Positions 18,271 to 27,029 of a stretch of 64,000 bases of DNA are shown here, piece after piece; the first letter of the stretch is position 1, and each line of letters begins with the position of its first letter. Under the pieces are notes generated by a model. That model ran no database searches and was not told where the DNA came from. It saw only the letters and a list, made by a program, of their open reading frames with translations. The position numbers and the translations under genes are program-made. This DNA comes from Phosphitispora fastidiosa (GTDB taxonomy: Bacteria > Bacillota > Thermincolia > Thermincolales > UBA2595), in the NCBI RefSeq assembly GCF_019008365.1, contig NZ_JAHHUL010000002.1, positions 310,001 to 374,000 on the forward strand, given 5' to 3'.

Positions 18271-18392
18271 GAAAAGTGTGCAAATGTTTTCCTCAGTGAA
18301 ACGATTAAAACGTCTGCCGGTCCGCAATCCGCGAAGCGGGAGCGGATACCGGCTGAGTTTTTGTTTCACGAGGAATTATTTGCACACTTTTC
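18271..18392. repeat. palindromic repeat element, copy A
   Basis: A 122-nt interrupted palindrome just downstream of era. Outer arms GAAAAGTGTGCAAAT (18271-18285) and ATTTGCACACTTTTC (18378-18392) are perfect. Inside are a TTCCTC/GAGGAA pairing, GTGAAAC/GTTTCAC, and a core hairpin CCGGT-CCGC-AAT-CCGC-GAA-GCGG-GA-GCGG-AT-ACCGG. It shares the TTCC, GTCTG, GTCCG and GAGGAAT blocks and the overall architecture with copies at 54622-54887 and 61857-61974, while its arms differ in sequence. Family not recognised. No flanking target duplication is visible. Confidence 0.85.
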
Positions 18393-18419
18393 ACTTAGGC
18401 CTTTCACAATAGGACAATT

Positions 18420-19331
18420 TCATCTATCCTTGAATTCATAGCCCAGGTTCCGGAGGATGCTGTCTTTATTTCTCCAGTCTTTCTTGACCTTTACCCACAG
18501 GTCCAGATAAACCTTTGAGCCAAGAAGATTCTCTATGTCTTCCCGAGCCATCCCCCCGACCTTTTTCAGCATTGTGCCATTCTTGCCGACAACTATTCCC
18601 TTTTGTGATTCTTTTTCCGTAAAAATAACTGCCCTTACATAAATCAGATCATTATCTCGCGGTACAATTTCCTCTATTTCAACAGCAACCGAATGCGGAA
18701 TCTCTTCCCTGGTAAGGTGGAGCACCTTTTCCCGAATTATCTCCCGGATTATGGCCTGTTCCGGCTGGTCTGTCACCATACCATCCGGATAATACATCGG
18801 CCCTTCGGGAAGCAATCCTGATACCAGTTTGATGAGAGTATCCACATTGTCCCCTTCAAGGGCGGAAACCGGGACTACCTCACGGAATTCCATGATGCTG
18901 CGGTACTTATCTATCAGGGGAAAGAGATCATCTCGTTTTACCAGGTCAGTCTTATTTATTACCAATATTACCGGTGTTTTTGTCTGGCCGAGAACATCTT
19001 TGATATAAAGGTCACCAGGCCCAATCTCTTTTTCTGAGGCTTCAATCAGGAATAAAATAACATCAACTTCCTTCAGAGCATTCCGGGCCACTTTTACCAT
19101 ATATTCACCCAGCTTATGTTTTGGTTTATGGATACCCGGAGTATCAATAAATACCAACTGAGCCTCATCAGTTGTCAGGATTGCCGTAATCTTATTTCTG
19201 GTTGTCTGGGGCTTGTCAGACATGATGGCCAGTTTCCGGCCAACCATGCGGTTCATCAGGGTGGATTTCCCCACATTGGGCCTGCCCACCAAAGCTATGA
19301 ACCCGGATTTGAATCCCACTTTGGTATTCAT
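18420..19331 (-). CDS. era: GTPase Era
   Basis: Ras-like GTPase that binds the 3' end of 16S rRNA and is needed for 30S assembly. The 303 residues contain G1 [10 protein letters not shown]3 DTPGIH, G4 NKTDLV and a C-terminal KH domain ([31 protein letters not shown]). ATGA overlap with the cdd stop implies coupling. In Bacillus, era is followed by yqzL-recO; here the restriction island and deoC intervene. Confidence 0.97.
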   Translation of the reverse strand: MNTKVGFKSGFIALVGRPNVGKSTLMNRMVGRKLAIMSDKPQTTRNKITAILTTDEAQLVFIDTPGIHKPKHKLGEYMVKVARNALKEVDVILFLIEASEKEIGPGDLYIKDVLGQTKTPVILVINKTDLVKRDDLFPLIDKYRSIMEFREVVPVSALEGDNVDTLIKLVSGLLPEGPMYYPDGMVTDQPEQAIIREIIREKVLHLTREEIPHSVAVEIEEIVPRDNDLIYVRAVIFTEKESQKGIVVGKNGTMLKKVGGMAREDIENLLGSKVYLDLWVKVKKDWRNKDSILRNLGYEFKDR

Positions 19332-19762
19332 TCTACCGTCTCCTTTCCCAAAATCCCGGCATGAAAACTGCCCGGAAGCAATTCTGCCACTGTATTGATA
19401 ACATAATCCCCGCGCTTATTAAACTGGATTACCAGCAGGTTGCCAAACTCAGCCATTACCTGCCGGCAGCCGCCGCAGGGAGTGCAAAAATCCTCAGTAT
19501 CGGCAAATATGGCTATAGCTTTAAAATCCTTTTGCCCCTGGGAAACCGCCTTAAAAAGAGCTGTCCTTTCGGCACAGTTGGTGAGCCCGTAAGAGACATT
19601 TTCCACATTACACCCTGTATAGACTGTCCCATCACTGCCCAGCAGCGCCGCACCCACTTTAAACCGGGAATACGGGGCATAGGCATTTTCCCGTACTGCT
19701 CTGGCTTCAGCCAGCAGCATATCGATTTCATCCCTCGTTATTTCAATAGCCAATTCATCCAC
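19328..19762 (-). CDS. cdd: cytidine deaminase
   Basis: Hydrolyses cytidine and deoxycytidine to uridine forms in pyrimidine salvage. At 144 residues it is the homotetrameric type. The active site NCAERTA gives Cys63 and Glu65, and PCGGCRQ gives Cys96 and Cys99, completing the zinc site. The annotated GTG start has AGAAGG almost abutting it, so TTG at 19753 ([10 protein letters not shown]) is an alternative with better spacing. It lies directly upstream of era, as in Bacillus. Confidence 0.96.
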   Translation of the reverse strand: MDELAIEITRDEIDMLLAEARAVRENAYAPYSRFKVGAALLGSDGTVYTGCNVENVSYGLTNCAERTALFKAVSQGQKDFKAIAIFADTEDFCTPCGGCRQVMAEFGNLLVIQFNKRGDYVINTVAELLPGSFHAGILGKETVE

Positions 19763-19822
19763 CTTCTCTCAATCCTGAACAATTACAGCTCATCCTCAAC
19801 TGTAAGCGCTAAACACTTGTGC

Positions 19823-20893
19823 CTAATACTCAATTTTGAGGGTCGCGGGCACAACCTCAATCCAGGTCTGTCCCGGATTCAGCTTCCATTCCGCACCGTT
19901 CTCGTCATAAAAGAATGTCTGAGAGCGCATCCCTCTTTTGGACCACTTTCCGGTATATACCTGGCCGCCGGTCAGCAGGAGCGCCCTGCCGCTTCCCACC
20001 ATTTCTATGTCCCTGCGGCCTTCGTTGTCTATTATTCTTGTTTTTGCATATTGGATTATAATATTTGCCCCGGTAAGCTGCCTGCCGGTAACCGCATCCC
20101 TGTGGGCTTTTCCGCCATTACTCCTGAGGTAGAGTCCGGTTCCGGTATCATAATCCCACCGGACAACGCTGTAGCTCTTAAGGTAATTGATTATTACTTT
20201 ATCTGCTGAAATCCCGCCGGGATTCTCTTCACCCTCACCCAAAAAACTGAATCCGGGGAGTGCCACGGTTTTTTCATAACCTCTTTTTTCCCCCACTTGT
20301 CTCAGTTTTTCCGTATCGGTATAGAGATTATGTGGAGCCTGGCGTTCTTTTATTCTCCAGTAAGCCTGCCGGCCAACCCCAAATTCATCCAGGGAAGCAA
20401 CCCCCTGAACCCGAACCATCTTTTTGGCATCCTCACTGCCGCCGCAATAGGCGTATATTGCATTATACTCGAACATGCGCTCTATGTAATACGGTCTGGC
20501 GCTGCGGACAGGCCCCAGTTCACTGGTGTCACCATGCAGATAGACTGCCAGAAACCTTGTAATCTCGCCTTCAGCCAAAATCTCGTAGATTATGTCTGCC
20601 TTGTCCAGCCCTGACTGCGGTCTGGCAGCAGGGGCATTTTCTATCATTACCGCCAGGGGCCGCCTGTCGGTAGTACCTTCAGGAACCATGTCACCTGAAA
20701 GCGGACAGCGGACTGTTCTGGGCAGTGGTTCAGGAACCTTAAGCTTGCCCTCTCTTTGACTATATCCCGAACTGTTGACAGTATCCCTGCCATCGTCATT
20801 TCCGGACCCAGGTCCGGAGCAGCCTGAAAATATTAACAGACAGGTACCCAGTATCAGCAGGATAAATACTGTTTGCTTTTTCACCCAAGACAT
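19823..20893 (-). CDS. YerB-like DUF3048 lipoprotein
   Basis: A 356-residue predicted lipoprotein. The N-terminus KKQTVFILLILGTCLLIFSGC has a basic start, a hydrophobic core and a lipobox with Cys at residue 25. The mature part contains the DUF3048 signatures RPLAVMIENAPAARPQSGLDKADIIYE and GPVRSARPYYI. Family function is not established to my knowledge; members are surface lipoproteins of Firmicutes, some linked to pcrA/ligA clusters. Here it separates ybeY from cdd, the place where Bacillus has dgkA. Confidence 0.9.
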   Translation of the reverse strand: MSWVKKQTVFILLILGTCLLIFSGCSGPGSGNDDGRDTVNSSGYSQREGKLKVPEPLPRTVRCPLSGDMVPEGTTDRRPLAVMIENAPAARPQSGLDKADIIYEILAEGEITRFLAVYLHGDTSELGPVRSARPYYIERMFEYNAIYAYCGGSEDAKKMVRVQGVASLDEFGVGRQAYWRIKERQAPHNLYTDTEKLRQVGEKRGYEKTVALPGFSFLGEGEENPGGISADKVIINYLKSYSVVRWDYDTGTGLYLRSNGGKAHRDAVTGRQLTGANIIIQYAKTRIIDNEGRRDIEMVGSGRALLLTGGQVYTGKWSKRGMRSQTFFYDENGAEWKLNPGQTWIEVVPATLKIEY

Positions 20894-20966
20894 AAGCCTT
20901 ATACTAAAACACCCCCAAGAAAGTTAACAGGGTGGCTTTATTCATTATCCACCCCTCTTTGATATA

Positions 20967-21452
20967 TTATCGTGTGATATTCACCAGTGAAAGAACCTTT
21001 TCCTCACGCTCCCTCATAATCCTGCGCCTGTCTTCGTTATCATGATCATAGCCCAAGAGGTGAAACATACCATGTGTCGCCAAAAAGGCCATCTCCCTCA
21101 TCAGGTCGTGTCCGTACTCTTCAGCCTGACGCTGTGCCATTTCCATCGAAATCACAATATCTCCCAGGATATTCTCAGACTCCCCGTTAATCTCATCCTC
21201 CCCGTTAATCACAGGCTCCCCTTCACCGGCCTCCTCCATTGGAAAAGAGAGTACATCGGTGGCATCGCCCTTATGGCGAAATTTATAATTAAGTTCCTTG
21301 ATATACGCATCATCAACAAAAGCAATGGTGACTTCAGGGTCGTCCTCTCGGCCCTCAACTTTAAGTGAAGTCGCCGCAACCATTTCCATAGCATCAAGTA
21401 GCTTGTTGGTCACCGGCACTTTTTCCTGAAGATTGTTTACGAATACTGGCAT
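20967..21452 (-). CDS. ybeY: endoribonuclease YbeY
   Basis: Metal-dependent RNase for 16S rRNA 3'-end maturation and ribosome quality control. At 161 residues it carries the family zinc motif H-x3-H-x5-H in THGMFHLLGYDH and the conserved DATDVLSFPM. A Glu/Asn/Gly-rich insertion (about residues 72-92) is longer than usual. The start MPVFVNNLQ is preceded by AAAGGAG at 11 nt. It lies inside the pgpH 3' end, giving a 59-nt overlap. Confidence 0.96.
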   Translation of the reverse strand: MPVFVNNLQEKVPVTNKLLDAMEMVAATSLKVEGREDDPEVTIAFVDDAYIKELNYKFRHKGDATDVLSFPMEEAGEGEPVINGEDEINGESENILGDIVISMEMAQRQAEEYGHDLMREMAFLATHGMFHLLGYDHDNEDRRRIMREREEKVLSLVNITR

Positions 21453-23601
21453 CTCTGGCTTTTCTCCTTTCGATTTCCTTAATCACTGTTTCCGGGTATT
21501 CTACCCGGGTGTGGAAAATTCCCGACAACACTCGTACAAAAGCCCCTGCAATAATATCCAAATCCTTAAATGTCAGGTCACATTCATCTAACTGCCCATC
21601 AAGCAGCTTTTCCTTAATAACCCTGCGGACCAGTCCTTCAATCCTGCCTGGGGTCGGTTTCTGCAGAGCCCTTACCGCTGCTTCCACAGAATCCGCCATC
21701 ATAACCAGTGCGGCCTCCTTGTTCTGCGGCTTAGGCCCCTCATACCGGAAATCCTCCTCATTTACCGTTTTCTCATTTTTGTCGTTTTCGAGAGCCCGGT
21801 GGAAAAAGAAACTTACCAGACTTGTGCCGTGGTGTTGTTCAATGATGTCAATGACCATTCTGGGTAATTTATATTCACCGGCAATTTCAGCGCCATCTTT
21901 TGTATGTGAAGTAATAATCAGAGTACTAAGGTTAGGAGTAAGCTTATCATGCGGGTTTTCACTTGATAACTGGTTCTCAATAAAGAAATACGGGCGGCGC
22001 AGTTTCCCGATATCGTGATAATAAGAACCCACCCTGACCAGCAGTGAATCACCACCTACGGCATCAGCCGCAGCTTCTGCCAGGTTGCCGACAAGTATGC
22101 TGTGGTGATATGTACCGGGCGCTTCCATAAGCAGTTGCTTTAACAGGGGCTGTCCCGGATTGGCAAGCTCCAGCAGCTTGACTGATGAGGTGATCCCAAA
22201 AGCGCTTTCCAGGTATGGCAGGACCCCGATAGTCAGGACTGCTGAAAAAATTCCGTTTAAAAGGCCAAACAGCACTCCAATAGCCAGGGATGTTGAATCA
22301 ACTCCCCTGGTTACCAGCTCTACAGATATAATTGCCAGGATATTTGCCGAGCTGACATAAACCAGCCCCGCTTTAGCCATATCGGAACGCTGGCTGAGTC
22401 TGGAGACACTATAGACGGCAACCAGCCCGGAAATCATCCCCACAAGGGCAAAACGCAGTTCGCTCCCGGTGATTACCCCGACCATCCCGCTCAGCACAGC
22501 CGTCGCCAACAGAGCCAGCCTGGTGTCCAGGAGAATGGCCAGCAGCATGCTGGCTGCGGCAACCGGTATCATGTACCCGAGCATATCCGCCCAACCGGAA
22601 CTAATCTGAATTGCCATTACCGTTTTTGCCAACAGCAGTTCACAGATAACGATAAGGGCTATCAGGAGCAAAAAGCCTTCGTTAAGGTAAATGTTACTGT
22701 GATTCTGGTAAAGGTATACCATGACTACTGCCATGGCGATGGCAACCATCATAGCAATTCCCAGTACAGCGCTGACGGGCACAGGCGCTTTCAATAACCC
22801 CAAAGCTTCAAGCTTCTGAATATGCTCTGCTGTTACAATATCACCCTGGCCGACAATCTTTTCGTTGTTCTGGACTACAACCCTTACCGGAGCAACCGCT
22901 TCCATAGCTGCTTCCTTTTTCCGCTGGGTTTCTTCGGCATTATAAATAAAATTCGGCCTCAGGGTATAGTCTATCAGTGCACCCATAAAGGTCTTGGCAT
23001 CTTCGGGGAGATTAACGGCAGCCACATCCTGTTCCAGGATGGATGACTTTATCTGGCTGATGTTTTCTTCAGGAATCCCCTTGTTATAGGCAGCTGTAAC
23101 AATCTCCCGGGTTTTTATATCAAGGCCCTGAACCGTTGGGCTTTCATACTTGGCAAGGCTTGAATAGACACCCTCAGGCAGGATGAAGGGAATGTCAGTT
23201 TTCAGCTGAGCCACCTTGTTCTCAGGAGTCATTTCCTGATTCCCGCTGACGGCCTTAACTTTGTTCATAATATTATTAATATCGGCAATTGTTTCATCAA
23301 GGGCGCCCGGGTCCTCCTCATGCACCTTGCCAACAGCCTCAGCGGCTCTTCGCTTTGCTTCGGAGGTCTTGATTTTATCCTCGAACTCTATGGTCCTGTT
23401 GGCAAAAATGGGGTTTTTCTGGGCAAAAGGTTGTCCAACGTTAATATCAATTCTTTCCGGCAAAAAGTTCATCGAAAGAATAGCTGTAACACTAATGAAA
23501 AACCCGGTTCCAATTAATAGGCGCTTAGTTGTTGTATTCTTTAAAGCCGGCACCAGTTTTTTCCATAAAAAAGATGCCAGGTCTCTGATAACGAGTGCCA
23601 T
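21394..23601 (-). CDS. pgpH: 7TM-HD cyclic-di-AMP phosphodiesterase (PgpH/YqfF family)
   Basis: A 735-residue membrane enzyme. An N-terminal signal/anchor segment (about 20-45) is followed by the extracytoplasmic 7TMR-HDED domain, seven membrane segments (about 275-460) and a cytoplasmic HD domain with HHSILVGNLAEAAAD, YYHDIGKL, SHTKDGAEIA and IEQHHGTSLVSFF. Characterised relatives hydrolyse c-di-AMP. The gene order phoH-pgpH-ybeY is conserved in Firmicutes. The C-terminus overlaps ybeY by 59 nt. Confidence 0.94.
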   Translation of the reverse strand: MALVIRDLASFLWKKLVPALKNTTTKRLLIGTGFFISVTAILSMNFLPERIDINVGQPFAQKNPIFANRTIEFEDKIKTSEAKRRAAEAVGKVHEEDPGALDETIADINNIMNKVKAVSGNQEMTPENKVAQLKTDIPFILPEGVYSSLAKYESPTVQGLDIKTREIVTAAYNKGIPEENISQIKSSILEQDVAAVNLPEDAKTFMGALIDYTLRPNFIYNAEETQRKKEAAMEAVAPVRVVVQNNEKIVGQGDIVTAEHIQKLEALGLLKAPVPVSAVLGIAMMVAIAMAVVMVYLYQNHSNIYLNEGFLLLIALIVICELLLAKTVMAIQISSGWADMLGYMIPVAAASMLLAILLDTRLALLATAVLSGMVGVITGSELRFALVGMISGLVAVYSVSRLSQRSDMAKAGLVYVSSANILAIISVELVTRGVDSTSLAIGVLFGLLNGIFSAVLTIGVLPYLESAFGITSSVKLLELANPGQPLLKQLLMEAPGTYHHSILVGNLAEAAADAVGGDSLLVRVGSYYHDIGKLRRPYFFIENQLSSENPHDKLTPNLSTLIITSHTKDGAEIAGEYKLPRMVIDIIEQHHGTSLVSFFFHRALENDKNEKTVNEEDFRYEGPKPQNKEAALVMMADSVEAAVRALQKPTPGRIEGLVRRVIKEKLLDGQLDECDLTFKDLDIIAGAFVRVLSGIFHTRVEYPETVIKEIERRKARDASIRKQSSGKSAGDQQAT

Positions 23602-23617
23602 TCATGTCACTCCCAAT

Positions 23618-24613
23618 TTAACTCAAAGATTTGTTTGACTTCTCAGTCTCCTTTTCCTGTTCTGCCTTCTCGTAAGCGGCAATAATCTTCTGTACCAGTT
23701 GGTGTCTCATAACATCTGCCCCGCTCAACTGCTGAAAAGAAATCCCCTCAATCCCGCCAAGGGTTTTTCGTGCTTCCAAAAGTCCGGAATACTGGCCTCT
23801 GGGAAGGTCAACCTGAGTAACATCACCTGTGATAACCGCCTTGGACCCGAATCCAATACGGGTCAAGAACATCTTCATCTGTTCAGGTGTGGTATTCTGG
23901 GCCTCGTCCAGGATTATAAAAGCATCATCAAGGGTGCGTCCTCTCATATATGCCAGAGGAGCAATTTCAATTATGTTTTTCTCCAGCAGTTTCTGGGTCT
24001 TATCAGTACCCAAGATATCATAGAGACTGTCATATAGTGGTCTCAGGTAAGGATTGACTTTTTCCTGCAGATCCCCCGGCAGAAACCCCAGCTTTTCCCC
24101 TGCCTCCACCGCGGGCCTGGTAATTATCAGCCGGTTGATTGCCTTTTCTTTCAGCGCTTTTGCAGCCATAGCAACTGCCAGGTAAGTCTTCCCTGTTCCT
24201 GCAGGTCCGATCCCAAAAACTATATCATTTTCGGCAATAGCATCTACATATCTCTTTTGCCCGTGAGTCTTGGGCTTTACCAGTTTCCCCCGGAAAGTCA
24301 CCGCAATGACATCTGAAGCCAGATCACCAATTTTCTCACCATGACCATCCTTTACCAGCTTTATACTGTATTGGACTTCCCTGAGGGTTATTTGGTTCCC
24401 CAATGCGCTTAGTTCGATCAACTGATTTAAAACCCCTGTACTCTGTTCAACCCGCTCCATCTCACCGGAAACAACGAGATGGCCATCCCTGACCACAATC
24501 TGCACACCCAGGTCGTTTTCGATAAAATGCAGATTCTCGTCATGATTGCCAAAAACATTGACCGCATCTTCAAGCTTCTGCAACGGAATCTTCTTTTCAG
24601 ACTTAACAATCAA
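23618..24613 (-). CDS. phoH: PhoH-like ATPase
   Basis: A P-loop ATPase of the PhoH/YbeZ family that partners YbeY in many genomes and is thought to act on RNA. The 331 residues have an N-terminal KH-like region (about 1-100), Walker A GPAGTGKTYL and Walker B FIILDEAQNTTPEQMKMFLTR. The start is TTG at 24613 after GGGAGGTC with 11-nt spacing. It sits in the conserved run yqfC-yqfD-phoH-pgpH-ybeY. Confidence 0.95.
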   Translation of the reverse strand: MIVKSEKKIPLQKLEDAVNVFGNHDENLHFIENDLGVQIVVRDGHLVVSGEMERVEQSTGVLNQLIELSALGNQITLREVQYSIKLVKDGHGEKIGDLASDVIAVTFRGKLVKPKTHGQKRYVDAIAENDIVFGIGPAGTGKTYLAVAMAAKALKEKAINRLIITRPAVEAGEKLGFLPGDLQEKVNPYLRPLYDSLYDILGTDKTQKLLEKNIIEIAPLAYMRGRTLDDAFIILDEAQNTTPEQMKMFLTRIGFGSKAVITGDVTQVDLPRGQYSGLLEARKTLGGIEGISFQQLSGADVMRHQLVQKIIAAYEKAEQEKETEKSNKSLS

Positions 24614-24646
24614 GAATTATGAGACCTCCCGGTATTGTAGTATGAT

Positions 24647-25903
24647 CTAATTCAACTGCTGCTGTTCTTCTGTCAGGGTTTCTGTACCGCCAATATCCTC
24701 AATGGTCTCCAGAACCTGTTTGACCCTGACCACATTGCTTCCGCGGGCCGGAATCTCTTCAAAAATCTCTCTCAGTATTCTGGCATCAGAAGGCAGTTTA
24801 GCTTTTACGTTAGCAAGCGCCCTTTCCCGGGCAGCTTTCTTGGCCTGAGTTATGCCTATTATATCACGGTAACTTTCAACTTCATAATAATTCATTGTAA
24901 TTAATTCGACAGGAATGCTGAGATTCCTCCAAGCAGGAATTCTTTTAACATTTGTGTCTGTAACATAGGATTGAAATGGTATTGACCTGGGACCTTTAAT
25001 CAAAAAATCTTTGTTCAAAGCCCTGATGCTGAGTACCTGTACTTTTTGGCCGGTTCTGCGGGTCCCGGCATTAACAAGCAGACACTCTCCATAGCCTTCA
25101 TACCAAACCTTTGCCCGCACAATCCCCCTGGCCCTTACCAGTTCAACAGGCACAGGAGGCTGATCCTCCTCATCATTCGGTTCACTGTCATTCTCAGCTT
25201 CCGGCTCAGGTTCAGGTATAATTACCCCGGTAATCAGGATATCACCTTTCTTTACCATGTCCCCTTCAACAACTGCCGCTTTCCCCCTGAGAACGAGGAT
25301 TTCCTGGATAAGACCGTCTTTACGGGCCACAACATTTGCCGGCGAATTATCTGCCGGAGGTACGAGGACCTTCTCGGCAATCTCTATTACCGCCCTAGTA
25401 CCGGTAATCTTGATACCAACCCATGAAACTTCGGGTATTTCATTTCTGAGGTGCTTTTCAACCCCGTCCTTATCAAGCCCCGTCTTCAGTGTTCCCATCG
25501 ACAGACCGGCTTCTTCCGCCGTCTTCAGCAGCCTCTCCCGGGGAATGATTTTATTTCCCTTAATCTCCACAAACCAGATAAAAGACGATAGCAGATAAAT
25601 CACCAGGGCTGACAGAACGGCTCCGGCCAGCAACACCTTTCTCTTTTTCATCCCGGCAATCCGAAAAGGGACCCCACCCCTGCCGACTATCCTGAAACGG
25701 CAGCCGGTCCGGCGTCCGATGTGCCGCAAAGCCCAGATTCCGTTTAACCTGAGCTTAACCCTGGCTTTTCCGGGTTCAATCAATTTTACATCCCAAAGAT
25801 ATAATCCCCGGCTTACCGCCATATTTATTAATTTTTCAAGATTTTTACCTTCAACCACCAATGATACATATCCCGTAATAAAAGACCACAATCGCGCCAG
25901 CAC
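24647..25903 (-). CDS. yqfD: sporulation protein YqfD
   Basis: The 418 residues match the YqfD/SpoIV family: a cytoplasmic N-terminal domain, one membrane helix (VLLAGAVLSALVIYLLSSFIWF, about 90-111), then a POTRA-like extracytoplasmic region (IKGNKIIPRERLLKTAEEAGL). In Bacillus yqfD is sigma-E controlled and needed for efficient sporulation. The start is GTG after AGGAGG. An acidic linker rich in Glu/Asp/Pro lies near residues 230-250. It follows yqfC by 14 nt. Confidence 0.93.
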   Translation of the reverse strand: MLARLWSFITGYVSLVVEGKNLEKLINMAVSRGLYLWDVKLIEPGKARVKLRLNGIWALRHIGRRTGCRFRIVGRGGVPFRIAGMKKRKVLLAGAVLSALVIYLLSSFIWFVEIKGNKIIPRERLLKTAEEAGLSMGTLKTGLDKDGVEKHLRNEIPEVSWVGIKITGTRAVIEIAEKVLVPPADNSPANVVARKDGLIQEILVLRGKAAVVEGDMVKKGDILITGVIIPEPEPEAENDSEPNDEEDQPPVPVELVRARGIVRAKVWYEGYGECLLVNAGTRRTGQKVQVLSIRALNKDFLIKGPRSIPFQSYVTDTNVKRIPAWRNLSIPVELITMNYYEVESYRDIIGITQAKKAARERALANVKAKLPSDARILREIFEEIPARGSNVVRVKQVLETIEDIGGTETLTEEQQQLN

Positions 25904-25917
25904 TCTTCCGATGCCTC

Positions 25918-26202
25918 CTAGTCCGTAAATATTACGGATTTAATTCGCCCTTCAACCATGATCTCGTCAGGCAGAATGTTTTTCAGTGTCAGGTCTGTCC
26001 CTGTAACAGCAAGGTCCCCAATAGTTGTACTGACCTTTACCGTTTCAGGGGTATAGACCATAATCCCCCGGTGATTTTCTATGAGAACCTGAACATCTCC
26101 CACCAGGACTACCTTGGGCAGGTCCATCATCAGGTCCCGGGGAATGTCAAACACATTGGCCACCTGTTGTTGAATTTGTTTTTTCCGGTCACGCCAGGAC
26201 AT
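25918..26202 (-). CDS. yqfC: sporulation protein YqfC
   Basis: A 94-residue YabP/YqfC family protein: FDIPRDLMMDLPKVVLVGDVQVLIENH and the IGDLAVTGTDLTLKNILPDEIMVEGRI tail typical of the family. Together with yqfD it indicates an endospore former. A GGGGGG tract precedes the ATG. It is the first gene of the yqfC-yqfD-phoH-pgpH-ybeY run and marks the border to the accessory region on its right. Confidence 0.93.
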   Translation of the reverse strand: MSWRDRKKQIQQQVANVFDIPRDLMMDLPKVVLVGDVQVLIENHRGIMVYTPETVKVSTTIGDLAVTGTDLTLKNILPDEIMVEGRIKSVIFTD

Positions 26203-26483
26203 CTAACCCCCCCTTGTCTCTTAAATAAATGTATGCCGCCGGTGGGACAAAAATTACCTGAAAAGGGTTCCTTTACACCGGAAAAGAAGAGCCCCGAAAG
26301 ATAAAAACCTCAGGGGGTCAATGTCATTGAGAATTTCGGAACTCACACTATACGGAAAGACCTGGGAACACTGGACTTATAAGGCATCGAGGTATAATAT
26401 TGGATTAAAAAACTGTCTTTCATCGAACCATTTTTCACTTGGAAGTGTATATATTATGAATTTAATTGAAAGGAGGACCAATA
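26203..26483. promoter_or_regulatory. divergent intergenic region upstream of the ECF sigma operon
   Basis: About 280 nt between yqfC (minus) and the sigma factor (plus). On the plus strand TATAAT occurs at 26393-26398 with a weak TGGACT 15 bp upstream. The sigma gene starts about 85 bp further on. I see no obvious operator and no gene. Confidence 0.35.
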
Positions 26484-27029
26484 TTGGAAGAAGAGATATC
26501 TAAAAGTTGTGCGGAAAAGCTTTTCAAGGAGTTTTCAAACTCGGTTTACAGATTAGCTCTAGTGCTTACAAAGTCAAAAGAACTCGCCGATGATATAACT
26601 CAAGATACATTCATTCAAGTGTTCCGGAAATATTATACATATGATTCTTCAAAACCGATACACCCCTGGATTTATAAAATTACCCTGAATATAACCCGTA
26701 ACATGCTGCGTAAACAAAAATGGCTGAAGTTCTTTAACCGCCTTCCCGAAAGAGGAAATTATAATTTAGTGGAAAACGCTGTGTGGAAAAGCGAAGAAGA
26801 AAAACTGCTGTGGACAGAGATCAACAGATTAGGGGTTAAGAGCCGTGAAGTAATAATCCTTCACTTCTACTTCGGCCTAAAACTTCAGGAAGTGGCGGAT
26901 TCTATGGGTATTCCATTGGGGACCTGCAAGTCCAGGCTAAACTATGCCCTTAACACTTTAAGAAAAAACCTTCCACAAAATGAATTCAGTTTTCTTAAGA
27001 ATGGAGGAGAACTTTATGAAACAACCTGA
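26484..27029 (+). CDS. ECF-type RNA polymerase sigma factor
   Basis: A 181-residue sigma factor with region 2 (LFKEFSNSVYRLALVLTKSKELADDITQDTFIQVFRK) and region 4 HTH (REVIILHFYFGLKLQEVADSMGIPLGTCKSRLNYAL), with no region 3. The start is TTG at 26484 preceded by AAAGGAGG. It overlaps the following membrane protein gene by 14 nt, so the pair is a sigma/anti-sigma style unit. It is one of the few plus-strand genes and lies in the AT-rich accessory region. Its regulon is unknown. Confidence 0.92.
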   Translation: MEEEISKSCAEKLFKEFSNSVYRLALVLTKSKELADDITQDTFIQVFRKYYTYDSSKPIHPWIYKITLNITRNMLRKQKWLKFFNRLPERGNYNLVENAVWKSEEEKLLWTEINRLGVKSREVIILHFYFGLKLQEVADSMGIPLGTCKSRLNYALNTLRKNLPQNEFSFLKNGGELYETT

